NCBI RefSeq assembly: GCF_001189295.1
Contig: NZ_CP012159.1
Span: forward strand, 1,564,001-1,628,000
DNA length: 64,000 bases
Direction of reading: 5' to 3'
Source of the DNA: Chondromyces crocatus
Lineage (GTDB): Bacteria; Myxococcota_A; Polyangia; Polyangiales; Polyangiaceae
Shown here: positions 9,599 to 17,542 of the stretch, piece after piece
How positions within the stretch are numbered: position 1 is the stretch's first letter
Layout: each line of letters opens with the position of its first letter
Translations under genes and position numbers: made by a program
Notes under the pieces: generated by a model
What the model saw: only the letters and a program-made list of their open reading frames with translations
What the model was told of the DNA's origin: nothing
The model's database searches: none

Positions 9599-11095
9599 TC
9601 ACAGACCCAGGTTGAGCACGGGAACGAACGGGAGCCCTCCATCCCCCGAGAGGTTCAAGAGCCCGAGCTGCAGGCCCCGCAGGCGCCTGGCGTGGTTGAC
9701 GAGCCCGACCTGGACCCCGCGCATCTCGCCGCCCACGTTGACGACGCCAGCTTGCAGCCCCTGCTGCGACGACGAGAGGTTGAACGCCCCGACCTGCGCC
9801 CCCTGGATCGCCTCCACCAGGTTGATCGGCGCGACCTGCGCGGCCCCCGCGAACGCCTTTCCCACCCGATTGACCACCACCGCGACCTGGAACGCGCCCT
9901 CGAAGTTCTCGTCGACCAGGTTCCCCACACCGACCTGCGCGGCGCCTGCAAACCGATCCCTGGCGCGGTTCAAGAGCCCCACCTGCAGCCCACCCTCGAA
10001 CCCCTCCGCCTCCGCCCCGTTCCAGAGGCCGACCTGCGCGCCCGTCTGGAGCCACGCCCCCCGGTTGATGACGCCCACCTGCACCATCCCCCGGAACGTG
10101 CCCCCGTGCGCGTTGTACAGACCGCCTTGCACCAGCCCGACGAAGTCCACGTCGGGCTTCGCCTTACTGCCGATCTCCCCGTAGCTGCCGAGGTTGACCG
10201 CCCCGAGCTGCGCCAGCCCCGTGAAGCGCTTGCTCTCGGTCACGAGCGCCACGTGCAGCCCGCCCACGAAGTCGAGGGCGCTGTAATACCCACCGGCCAG
10301 GCTGAGGACCCCCTTGAACGAGCGCGTCTCTCCCGCGAACACGCTCACCTGCGAGAGCCCTCGGAAGTCGTGCATCATGTTGAACGGACTGACCGCGATC
10401 CCACCCCGGAACGACTCGTTCCCGTTCAGGACCAGCGCCACCTCCGCGGCACCCACGAAGTGCTCGGGCGCGTTGCCGACGCCGAGCAAGAGTGCGCTGT
10501 AGGCACGGAGGGGCTCGTTCGCGTAGAGCGCGAGCTGCACCAGTCCGACGAACTTCTCCTGCCGATTCAGGACTCCGACGTCGATGCCGTACGCCACCCC
10601 CTGGTGCGTCGGCGTGCGCTTCGCAGCGGGCGCGACGGGCGCTCCCTTGGCGCGCTCCTCCTCTGCGCCAGCGGCCTCGTCGAAGGCTGTTGGCGCTGGC
10701 GGAGGATGGGACGGCGCTTCCATGACCTCTGACGTCGAGGCGGGTGGCTCCGGGGTCGGCGGCGCCGTGACGGGTCGCTCGGTGGAGGGTCGCTCGGTGG
10801 TAGGCGACTCCATGGCTGGTCGCTCGGGCGCAGACGACTCGGGCGCAGCTGACGCGGAGGCAGGCGACTCGGGCGCAGCTGACGCGGAGGCAGGCGACTC
10901 GGGCGCAGCTGACGCGGAGGCAGGCGGCCTGGTGGCAGGCGGCGCTACCGAGGGCAGGGGACCCGAGGCCGACACTCCCGGAGAGCGCGGCGGGCCTGGG
11001 TTCTCCTGAGCGTCGGCAACCGCAGTGACCAGCATGACCGAGAGGCCGACGGCGCGTGCACGGAGCCTGGGCGCTCCAGGGGATCCGACGAACAT
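9599..11095 (-). CDS. surface repeat-containing protein (LA_2272-like)
   Basis: The product is an exported protein of 498 residues. A signal peptide (RLRARAVGLSVMLVTAVADA) is followed by a disordered Ala/Ser/Pro/Glu region (residues about 25-145) with three identical ten-residue blocks of the type PESPASASAA. The C-terminal 340 residues are short degenerate repeats of the form F-x-G-x-x-Q-x-G-x-x-N, for example GLQVGLLNRA and GVQVGLVNHA. This matches the style of proteins named LA_2272-family surface repeat proteins in Leptospira and myxobacteria, which probably form a beta-solenoid or barrel at the outer surface. ATG 11095 is preferred; GTG 11113 is possible. It is divergent from the radical SAM gene, with overlapping upstream regions. 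Confidence 0.8.
   Translation of the reverse strand: MFVGSPGAPRLRARAVGLSVMLVTAVADAQENPGPPRSPGVSASGPLPSVAPPATRPPASASAAPESPASASAAPESPASASAAPESSAPERPAMESPTTERPSTERPVTAPPTPEPPASTSEVMEAPSHPPPAPTAFDEAAGAEEERAKGAPVAPAAKRTPTHQGVAYGIDVGVLNRQEKFVGLVQLALYANEPLRAYSALLLGVGNAPEHFVGAAEVALVLNGNESFRGGIAVSPFNMMHDFRGLSQVSVFAGETRSFKGVLSLAGGYYSALDFVGGLHVALVTESKRFTGLAQLGAVNLGSYGEIGSKAKPDVDFVGLVQGGLYNAHGGTFRGMVQVGVINRGAWLQTGAQVGLWNGAEAEGFEGGLQVGLLNRARDRFAGAAQVGVGNLVDENFEGAFQVAVVVNRVGKAFAGAAQVAPINLVEAIQGAQVGAFNLSSSQQGLQAGVVNVGGEMRGVQVGLVNHARRLRGLQLGLLNLSGDGGLPFVPVLNLGL
10831..10920 (-). repeat. 30-bp tandem repeat, three copies, inside surface-repeat gene
   Basis: Three near-perfect 30-base units (10831-10860, 10861-10890, 10891-10920) encode the disordered Pro/Glu/Ser/Ala linker of the surface protein. 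Being a multiple of three, unit gain or loss would change linker length without a frameshift. Confidence 0.9.
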
Positions 11096-11106
11096 GCGGA
11101 GGTGGG

Positions 11107-12027
11107 ATGTCACGGTGCGCCAGCGAGCTTACAATCCCTGGCGACGTGCCGCTCCTCGATGTCGTCCTCGGCTACGACTGCAACCTCGCGTGCTCGTACT
11201 GCACCATCACCGAGGGAATGCGGCGGCGCGAGCTCCCGAGCGCCCGGATCGTGCGCGAGATCGATCGCGCTGCGGCACGGGGGTTCGCGGACATCGCCTT
11301 CACCGGCGGCGAGCCCACCATCCGCCCCGATCTCCCCGCGCTCGTGCGCTACGCCCGGAAGCGCGGCTTCGCGCACGTCAAGGTCTCCTCCAACGGCCTG
11401 CGCTACGCCTACGCCGAGTACCTCGACCACCTGATCGCGTGCGGCGTCGACCAGTTCAACGTCTCGCTCCACGCCTTCGGCGACGCCGCCTACGAGCGCA
11501 CGGTGCGCCGCCTCGACACGGCCCACTTGCGGAGGAAGGCCCTCGACAATCTCGTCGCGCGCGGCCTCGACCCGGTGGCAGACCTCATCCTCAAGGAGGA
11601 CACCTACCGCGACCTCCGCCCCTGGATCACCTCCTTGCGCGCCCAGGGCCTCCGCCGCTTCGCCCTCTGGCTCGTCTCGCTCACCGACCAGAACCAGGGC
11701 AACGTCGACCAGCTCCCGCGCCTCTCCGAGGTCGCCACCGAGATCCGCGGCGCTTGCGACGACGCCCGTGCTGGCGGCTACGAGGTCTGGTCCCTGCACG
11801 TCCCACGCTGCTTCTTGCCTGGCCACGAGGAGCACGTCCGCCACCCGGGCGACGACCTGGTCACCGTCGTGACCCCGGACGAAGTCTTCGACCTGAAGGA
11901 CTCGCGCCTCGCGGGCGGCGTGAAACCCGAAGGGTGCACCGGCTGTCAGCACGTCGGACGCTGTCCCGGCCTGCGCCAGGACTACATCGCCGTGCACGGT
12001 GCCGGTGAAGTCCGTGCGATGACCTGA
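11107..12027 (+). CDS. radical SAM protein with C-terminal cysteine cluster
   Basis: This is a 306-residue radical SAM enzyme. The [4Fe-4S] motif CNLACSYC (Cys25, Cys29, Cys32) is followed by the SAM-binding FTGGEPTIRPDL and a strand with VSSNGLRYA. The core covers about residues 15-215. Near the C-terminus, CTGCQHVGRCPGLRQDY carries three further cysteines, which suggests a reduced SPASM-like auxiliary cluster. ATG 11107 has GGAGG a few bases upstream; an ATG at 11056 would extend into the divergent neighbour's control region. No maturase substrate peptide or partner enzyme is adjacent, so the reaction is unknown. It converges on the papain-like gene. Confidence 0.85.
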   Translation: MSRCASELTIPGDVPLLDVVLGYDCNLACSYCTITEGMRRRELPSARIVREIDRAAARGFADIAFTGGEPTIRPDLPALVRYARKRGFAHVKVSSNGLRYAYAEYLDHLIACGVDQFNVSLHAFGDAAYERTVRRLDTAHLRRKALDNLVARGLDPVADLILKEDTYRDLRPWITSLRAQGLRRFALWLVSLTDQNQGNVDQLPRLSEVATEIRGACDDARAGGYEVWSLHVPRCFLPGHEEHVRHPGDDLVTVVTPDEVFDLKDSRLAGGVKPEGCTGCQHVGRCPGLRQDYIAVHGAGEVRAMT

Positions 12028-12099
12028 TCCCCGCGCGAGGTCCGCGGCAGACCGCACGAAACCTGCGCCTGGCGGCGGGCGACGTGCTGACGGCTGGCT

Positions 12100-13608
12100 T
12101 CAGCGAAGGATGGGCGGGATGCACATCCCACCGATGGCAGGCATCCCGCTCGGGCACAGCGGCAAGCACTGACCGCTCATCAGATCGGGCGCCTGACCCT
12201 GCGGACAGGAGGCGCTCGGCTGGGGCGATGGCTGCGGTCCCGGTTGCGGCGAAGGTTGCGGTCCTGGTTGCGGCGCGGGCTGAACGCCAGGGAGACCCGG
12301 GATGGCCGGCAGCCCGGGGAACCCAGGAATCCCCTGCGGCGAGAAGCCCGGGAGCGACGGCAGACACACGCCAGCCGCCGGGGGCGAGCCGCTCGCACAG
12401 AGCGCCGCACAGGTCCCGAGCACGCTGTCGCGCACCTGCCCCGCCGGGCACCCCGACGCGTCCGGCTGCGGCGTCGGCGACCCCGGATCCGCCACCCGGA
12501 CCTTGTACGCCGCGCGGAGATGACGCTGCACGTTGGATTCCGAGATCCACCCGTACCCCCGCTCCCCCCAGCGCTCCCCCCAGCTGTTGTGGATCAGGAA
12601 CTGCTTCGCCCCGCCCACCGTCCGGTACCCCTCCAGCAGCACCGCGTGGCCGCTCCCGTCGTCGTGGAGGTACTCGGGCAGCACCCCGTTCTGCAGTGAC
12701 TGGCTCTTCCAGGCATCGCTGTTCACCCGGAACGACACCCACACCGCGTCGCCGCCCGCCAGCACCGCCGACAGCTCCTGCAAGTTCACCGGGCTGGTCT
12801 GGAGCTTCTCGATGGCGATGACCCGGTAGCGCCCTTGCCCATCCGCCTTCACCTGCTCGGCGCGCAGCACCGGATCCGAGTCCCCCGACCCTGGCCGCAC
12901 GTTGTACGCCGCGCCGCAGTCGTCGTACGGATCCCGCATCATCTTGCAGGCCTTGATCGGATCGTAAGGCCACACCGGCTCCACCGTGATCGCCTCGCCG
13001 GTCGTGCGATCCCCGGCCGTCCCCATCTGCGGCACCGCGTACTTCGACCAGACGTGCAGCGGCGCCGTCGTCTCCTGCCGCCCCATCCGCCGGATGCCGT
13101 GGTCCATCGCGCTCGACAGCGAGAACGCCGTGCACGCCCCGACGGCCTGCTGGCTCTTGATCGGCCCCGAGAACCCGCTCTGCCGGTGGTCCACGTTCGC
13201 CGGGAGCACCCCTGAGAGGAACCCCATCCGGTTGCTCGGCACGAACGGCACCGCGCGGGTGATCGGCTGCGCCGGCCCGCACTCGAAGCTGACCCACACG
13301 TCGGGCGCGACCTCCTTGGGCGCACAGCGCCGCCCCTGGAGCGCGCGCAGCGCCGAGACGTTCACTGGCCGAAGGATGAACGGCAGCACCTGCGCCCCGG
13401 CCGGCTGCCCCGCCGTCGAGAACCCGAACGCCTGCGCCCCGGAGCCCCTCGGAGCCCCTGTCGTCCCGTGCGTGCCACCAGCGGCTGGCGCCCCCATCCC
13501 TCCCGGAGACGTCGCCAGGGGAGGCTGCCGCGGGGGCGTGGCGCGCCCCGACGAGCAAGCCAGGGTCGAGAGTGCGAGCGCGATCAAGGGCAGCGTGGAG
13601 GTGTTCAT
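12100..13608 (-). CDS. papain-like (C1) cysteine protease lipoprotein
   Basis: The product has 502 residues. A lipoprotein signal with lipobox TLAC (Cys18) precedes a Gly/Pro-rich spacer. A C1 peptidase domain spans about residues 130-375. The catalytic cysteine is in KSQQAVGACTAFSLSSA (Cys159, with Gln153 as the oxyanion-hole candidate), the histidine in GSGHAVLLEGY (His321) and the asparagine in IHNSWGERWGERGYGW (Asn341). The C-terminus has a collagen-like Gly-Pro tract (GIPGFPGLPAIPGLPG), PQP repeats and cysteine pairs in CPAGQV/CAALC and CPQGQA/CLPLC. It should be a surface-anchored protease. ATG 13608 is chosen because it opens the signal peptide. Confidence 0.88.
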   Translation of the reverse strand: MNTSTLPLIALALSTLACSSGRATPPRQPPLATSPGGMGAPAAGGTHGTTGAPRGSGAQAFGFSTAGQPAGAQVLPFILRPVNVSALRALQGRRCAPKEVAPDVWVSFECGPAQPITRAVPFVPSNRMGFLSGVLPANVDHRQSGFSGPIKSQQAVGACTAFSLSSAMDHGIRRMGRQETTAPLHVWSKYAVPQMGTAGDRTTGEAITVEPVWPYDPIKACKMMRDPYDDCGAAYNVRPGSGDSDPVLRAEQVKADGQGRYRVIAIEKLQTSPVNLQELSAVLAGGDAVWVSFRVNSDAWKSQSLQNGVLPEYLHDDGSGHAVLLEGYRTVGGAKQFLIHNSWGERWGERGYGWISESNVQRHLRAAYKVRVADPGSPTPQPDASGCPAGQVRDSVLGTCAALCASGSPPAAGVCLPSLPGFSPQGIPGFPGLPAIPGLPGVQPAPQPGPQPSPQPGPQPSPQPSASCPQGQAPDLMSGQCLPLCPSGMPAIGGMCIPPILR

Positions 13609-13766
13609 GGTCCAGCTCGGGTCGAGGGCGTTCTCCCGGAGCGTCGATCGGCTGCGCGCCGGGAGCAACGAAAGAGCAGCTTGCAGACCCAACGATTCGT
13701 CCCGCCGGAGAAGCCGTGGGCGCACTCACCCAACGAGACCTGCCGAGGGCTCGCTCAGCACAGTGC

Positions 13767-13879
13767 GTCAGCGCAGCCGCGCCGTCAGCGCAGCGTCTTC
13801 AGCGCATCCGCGCCGTCAGCGCATCCGCGCCGTCAGCGCATCCGCGCCGTCAGCGCAGCCGCGCCGTCAGCGCAGTGCC
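13767..13879 (-). repeat. 17-bp tandem array overlapping a stop codon
   Basis: Units of the type gtcagcgcatccgcgcc start at 13767, 13784, 13815, 13832, 13849 and 13866, with one irregular copy near 13798. The unit at 13866 contains the stop codon of the COG3014-like gene, so the array begins in its last codons. It then fills the space toward the papain-like gene that starts at 13608. The remaining bases, 13609-13766, show nothing else. Confidence 0.85.
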
Positions 13880-15225
13880 ATCATCGGCACGAACGCCCAC
13901 CCGCCTGGCCGCAGATTCAGCCGCGCCCGCTTCGTCACGTTCCGCGCCGACAGCACGAGTTCGTGTTGCCCCGCGGGCACACGGATTCTCGAGATGGCGA
14001 TCTGTGCGGGCAGCGTGGACCATGCCCGCGTGTCGGGCGTGTCGGCCACGGTCAACGTCGCGCTCGTGAGCAGCCCGAGCAAGAGGCCCAGCGGGCCGCT
14101 GTCCTTGTCCACCGCCTGCGTGACCCCTTGCACCACCTCGCCGGCGACCACGCGCGTGATCGTCCGGGTGAGGGCCGACAGGATCACCGTCCCCTCGACC
14201 TTCCGCCACGCCTTGCGGACCTCGGCCTCGATGTCGATCGCCTGCTCCATCCGCACCGGCGCCCCGTCGAGCGAGAACGTCGGGATCGTGTAGCTCCCGC
14301 GCGCCGCCGTCAGCGTCGGGTAGTTCACCCACGTCACCAGCCCTTTCGCCGCGAGCGCGTTCGCCTGCGCCCGGTCCGCAGGGCTGATGTCGTTCGCCAG
14401 GATCGTCAGCGCCAGCCCGATCGGGATCCGGTTCGGCACCTTGCGCGGCGACCGCCCGAAGCCGACGACCACCAGCAGCTCCGCCTCTCCCGTCTCCGCC
14501 ACCGACGGCAGCGGCCCCGCGCCGCCGATCAACGCCTTGATCCCCGGTGACTTCGGCTCGTCGCGGACCAGGGTCCGCAGCGGATCGCGCAGCGACGGGT
14601 ACTGCGCGTAGCGAAGCGCGTCGTCGTAGTACAGCAGCGCCTCGCTGGCCCCCCCCGACTTCTCGAACGCGAAGCCCGCGAGGTAGCTCCCGAGCCCGAT
14701 GAGCGCCGTGGTCTCCTCGTGATCGCGCAGGTACTTCTGCATGATCGCGAGCCTTCGCGCCTCGACCTTGGCGCCGCTCAGGTCCCCGAGCGCCAGGTAG
14801 TTCATCAGGTTGATCGTGTTGATGAGCAGCTTCTCGTGCGGCGGCGCCCGGTACGGCCCGGAGTCGTCCGAGAAGATGTACTTCCCGATCTCGTCGACGG
14901 CGGTCCGCGACATGTCGAGCATGTCGATCGACTTGTCGGCCGCGCCGAGATCCCGCGCGCTCAGCTTGTTCCGGTCCATCGCGAGCAGGATGTTGCCGCG
15001 ATCGAGCAAGAGCAGTGGGTTGTCGCCAGTGAGCTGGGGCAGCTCGTCGTTCGACCCGACCTTCATCTCCTCGTTGAGGTGCGCCGCCGCCTGGGCGGGC
15101 TTGCCCTCATTGAGCGCGGCGAGCGCGTTCTGCACGCGGCTCTCGTGCCCGGCGCAGCCTGCCTGACCCAGCGACAGGAAGAGCGCGGTGGTCGCCGTCG
15201 AGAGCGCGTGCAGCCATCGACCCAA
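13867..15225 (-). CDS. COG3014-like envelope protein, partner of LpoB
   Basis: The product has about 452 residues. The likely start is TTG 15225, since the stop of the LpoB gene (TGA 15236) is followed at once by GAGGG and, six bases later, this TTG. The N-terminus (GRWLHALSTATTALFLSLGQAGC) is an export signal with an imperfect lipobox. The mature part begins with a helical, TPR-like stretch (VQNALAALNEGKPAQAAAHL, LLLLDRGNILLAMDRN). A beta-rich C-terminal half includes LLVVVGFGRSPRKVPNRIPIG. Its style and its pairing with LpoB resemble the uncharacterised COG3014 lipoproteins found beside LpoB homologues in other bacteria; that assignment is inference. Confidence 0.78.
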   Translation of the reverse strand: MGRWLHALSTATTALFLSLGQAGCAGHESRVQNALAALNEGKPAQAAAHLNEEMKVGSNDELPQLTGDNPLLLLDRGNILLAMDRNKLSARDLGAADKSIDMLDMSRTAVDEIGKYIFSDDSGPYRAPPHEKLLINTINLMNYLALGDLSGAKVEARRLAIMQKYLRDHEETTALIGLGSYLAGFAFEKSGGASEALLYYDDALRYAQYPSLRDPLRTLVRDEPKSPGIKALIGGAGPLPSVAETGEAELLVVVGFGRSPRKVPNRIPIGLALTILANDISPADRAQANALAAKGLVTWVNYPTLTAARGSYTIPTFSLDGAPVRMEQAIDIEAEVRKAWRKVEGTVILSALTRTITRVVAGEVVQGVTQAVDKDSGPLGLLLGLLTSATLTVADTPDTRAWSTLPAQIAISRIRVPAGQHELVLSARNVTKRARLNLRPGGWAFVPMMALR

Positions 15226-15233
15226 GGTCGCCC

Positions 15234-15845
15234 TCAGTTCTGGATCAGGGCCTTCGTGAAGGCGGCCTTGTTCTGCCAGAGGACGGCGCTCGTCGCGACC
15301 TCGATGAGCTGCATGAACATGAAGTACTGCACCCGGCGTTCCCCCGCGGCCCGCTCGTCGGCCGTGAACACCTTGCCGGTCAGGTAGTAGCGCGACCCGA
15401 GCTGCCGGTTGTACTCCGCGATGTTGTTGCGATCGAAGCCGCCGCCGTGCTGCTTCTCGATCTCCGCGATCATCTGCATCTGCCGCTCGACGCTCACCAC
15501 CGTGACGAGCTGCGAGTTGACCATGAAGGTCTCGACGTCGGAGAGCAGCGCCATGAGCTGGCTGTCGATGTGCTCGCTGGTCTCGTTCGCCAGCGGGTAG
15601 ATCGCCAGGGTGGGCCGGGACCCGTCCGCGGCCCACTGCCGGGCGACGGGTGACGACATCAGCGACTTCAGGTTCTCGTGGAGCAGCTGCTCCATGTCGC
15701 GCCTGTCGATCCCGGTGCTCATCGCGGCGTCGTCGAGGCCTTCGACCTCGCTGCCACGCACGTAGGAAGGCCCGCAGCCCGCGACGGGCAGGGCGAGGAG
15801 GGAGGCCGCGATCAAGGCGGCGAACGAACGGTTCGAGGTAGGCAT
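15234..15845 (-). CDS. lpoB: penicillin-binding protein activator LpoB-like lipoprotein
   Basis: The product has 203 residues. It carries a lipoprotein signal with lipobox PVAGC and then a domain characteristic of LpoB/YcfM: YVRGSEVEGLDDAAMSTGIDRRDMEQLL, ATLAIYPLAN-like strands (TLAIYPLANETSEHIDS) and GSRYYLTGKVFTADER. In Enterobacteria, LpoB spans the periplasm from the outer membrane and activates the class A synthase PBP1B. Whether it does so here is unknown. ATG 15845 opens the signal peptide. The COG3014-like gene follows with only nine bases between, so the two are almost certainly co-transcribed. Confidence 0.85.
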   Translation of the reverse strand: MPTSNRSFAALIAASLLALPVAGCGPSYVRGSEVEGLDDAAMSTGIDRRDMEQLLHENLKSLMSSPVARQWAADGSRPTLAIYPLANETSEHIDSQLMALLSDVETFMVNSQLVTVVSVERQMQMIAEIEKQHGGGFDRNNIAEYNRQLGSRYYLTGKVFTADERAAGERRVQYFMFMQLIEVATSAVLWQNKAAFTKALIQN

Positions 15846-15911
15846 GACGCGCTCCGAGGACGTGGGCTCGGGGTGCATCCTAGCAGGGAAGCTCGACGGA
15901 ATGCGTCGAGG

Positions 15912-17009
15912 TCAGGACGGAATGTTGCTCTGCCGTCGGAGGAGGGCGAGGCCCAGCACCGCGATCGCCACGGCCGCCATCGTCCCGCCGCTGCGCCCCG
16001 GGACCGGGACCGACACGGCGCACGAGGTCCAGCGTGGATCGATGTGCTCGGCGTCGTAGCGCGCCGAGGCGTCACGCTGCCCGTCGGTCCAGTCCGGAGC
16101 CTCGTAGTCCCCTTCCTCGGCGAGCCGCAGCGCGGCCTCGGTGAGCCACTCTCGGTGTTCGACGAGACCTCCGTAGATCGGATCGTCGCAGCCGTCGGGG
16201 CCCCGGGAGGTGATCCCCAGGATCCGGCCCTGGCGATCGAGCGCGGGCCCGCCCGAGTCGCCGCTGCACGCGCCGGCGTTCCCGCGCCACTCGTTCAAGG
16301 CCACCTCGTCCGAGTCGCCGCAGCGGTAGCCCACGCACTCCACCTGGAGCCCATCGCGGCGCCGCCGCTTGCCGGCGTCCTTCACCGCGCCGCTGGTGTT
16401 CCCGAAGCCGACGGCGGAGTAGGGCTCGCCATCCTCCGCCGTGCGATCGAGGCGCAGGTCGAGGGGCGTCGCCTCCTCGGGCGAGAGCGGGCTCTCCAGC
16501 ACGATGAGGGCGAGATCGTGGCCACACACGGCCCGCCCGTACGGCGGGAGCAAGAGCTCGCGGCCGCGCGTCCAGGTGGCGCCGCTGCTCCACATGTCGT
16601 CGGACGTGGTGATGTGGACCTTCACCGCGTCGTCGGTGGGGCCGAACTTCGCGCGATCACAGCGGATGAGTTCCGGCGCCGTGGCGACGCAGTGCTGCGC
16701 GGTGATCACCAGGTCGGGCGCGATGAGTGCGCCGGTGCAGGTGCGCGCCAGGCGCCCCGAGGGCCCGATCACCGCGAGGCCGACGACGGCGTGATCGCTC
16801 GCCGCGGCGTAGCCGCCCTCGATGGCGAAGCTCGCGCTCTCCACGGGCACCTCGCCGTCGACGTCGACCTCGTCGATCGCGTCGTCCGGCGCCGCCGCGA
16901 AGGCGCAGCCCGCGAGGGTCGCGCTCAGGATCAGCGCCGTGCCCGCGTGGCTGCGGGCGATGATGTGGGGGGGCAAGCGCAGGCCAGCCCGGACGCGTTC
17001 GAGCAGCAT
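15912..17009 (-). CDS. trypsin-like (S1) serine protease, membrane-anchored
   Basis: The product has 365 residues. An N-terminal signal carries the lipobox LAGC (Cys35). An S1 protease domain starts at IEGGYAAA, close to a zymogen cleavage site. The triad is His106 (VITAQHCVA), Asp165 (CGHDLALI) and Ser252 (GACSGDSGGPAL). The C-terminus has a Gly-flanked hydrophobic segment ending in arginines (MAAVAIAVLGLALLRRQ), like the MYXO-CTERM sorting tail but without its cysteine. So the protein has two possible membrane anchors. ATG 17009 is chosen because it opens the signal sequence. Confidence 0.87.
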   Translation of the reverse strand: MLLERVRAGLRLPPHIIARSHAGTALILSATLAGCAFAAAPDDAIDEVDVDGEVPVESASFAIEGGYAAASDHAVVGLAVIGPSGRLARTCTGALIAPDLVITAQHCVATAPELIRCDRAKFGPTDDAVKVHITTSDDMWSSGATWTRGRELLLPPYGRAVCGHDLALIVLESPLSPEEATPLDLRLDRTAEDGEPYSAVGFGNTSGAVKDAGKRRRRDGLQVECVGYRCGDSDEVALNEWRGNAGACSGDSGGPALDRQGRILGITSRGPDGCDDPIYGGLVEHREWLTEAALRLAEEGDYEAPDWTDGQRDASARYDAEHIDPRWTSCAVSVPVPGRSGGTMAAVAIAVLGLALLRRQSNIPS

Positions 17010-17542
17010 CCTCCAGGATCTCCGTCGCCAGGTACGGATCCGCGCGTCGCCGAGAGCGGCGTGCGCGTCCCGCACACGGACGCGGGAATGCACGAGGCTT
17101 GCCAGTCCCGCGGAGCCGCACCGACGACGGAAGCCGCTGGTGCATGCACCGCGAGAGGCCCGGGATCCTGCGTGCTCGCGCTTGCTGACGGCGCGAGCGA
17201 GGGGGCTCCGGATCGACCCCTTCCGGACCAGCCGCTGCGACGTACGTCCCGGTTCAGCGCGCGGGGCGCTCACCCCGTTCAGCGCACGGGGAGCACGTTC
17301 GGTGCGTCACCAGCGCTGCGCGCACGGCGCTGTCCCTGGGGGAAGGTCGGGATGGGACGGGGAGGAGGCGAGGAAGGACCCGACGTGATCCGTCGCTGAA
17401 AGGAAGCGGGGGAGGGGCTTGACGGGAGCCGGCGGCAGGAAGCCAGGGAGGCCTGAGGTGAGCCGCTGGCAGGAAGCTGGGGGGGAGGGGCTTGACGAGA
17501 GCCGTCGTCGCGGTGCGGGGCGCGAGGGCGCCCGTGTGCGCC
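17010..17542. other. non-coding gap with a 73-bp-spaced direct repeat
   Basis: No credible gene is visible between the protease start and the leuS stop. Two copies of gaggggcttgacgRgagcc lie at 17412-17431 and 17485-17504, each followed or preceded by ggcaggaagcY, a partial tandem duplication. No terminator with a T-run was seen downstream of leuS. Confidence 0.6.
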
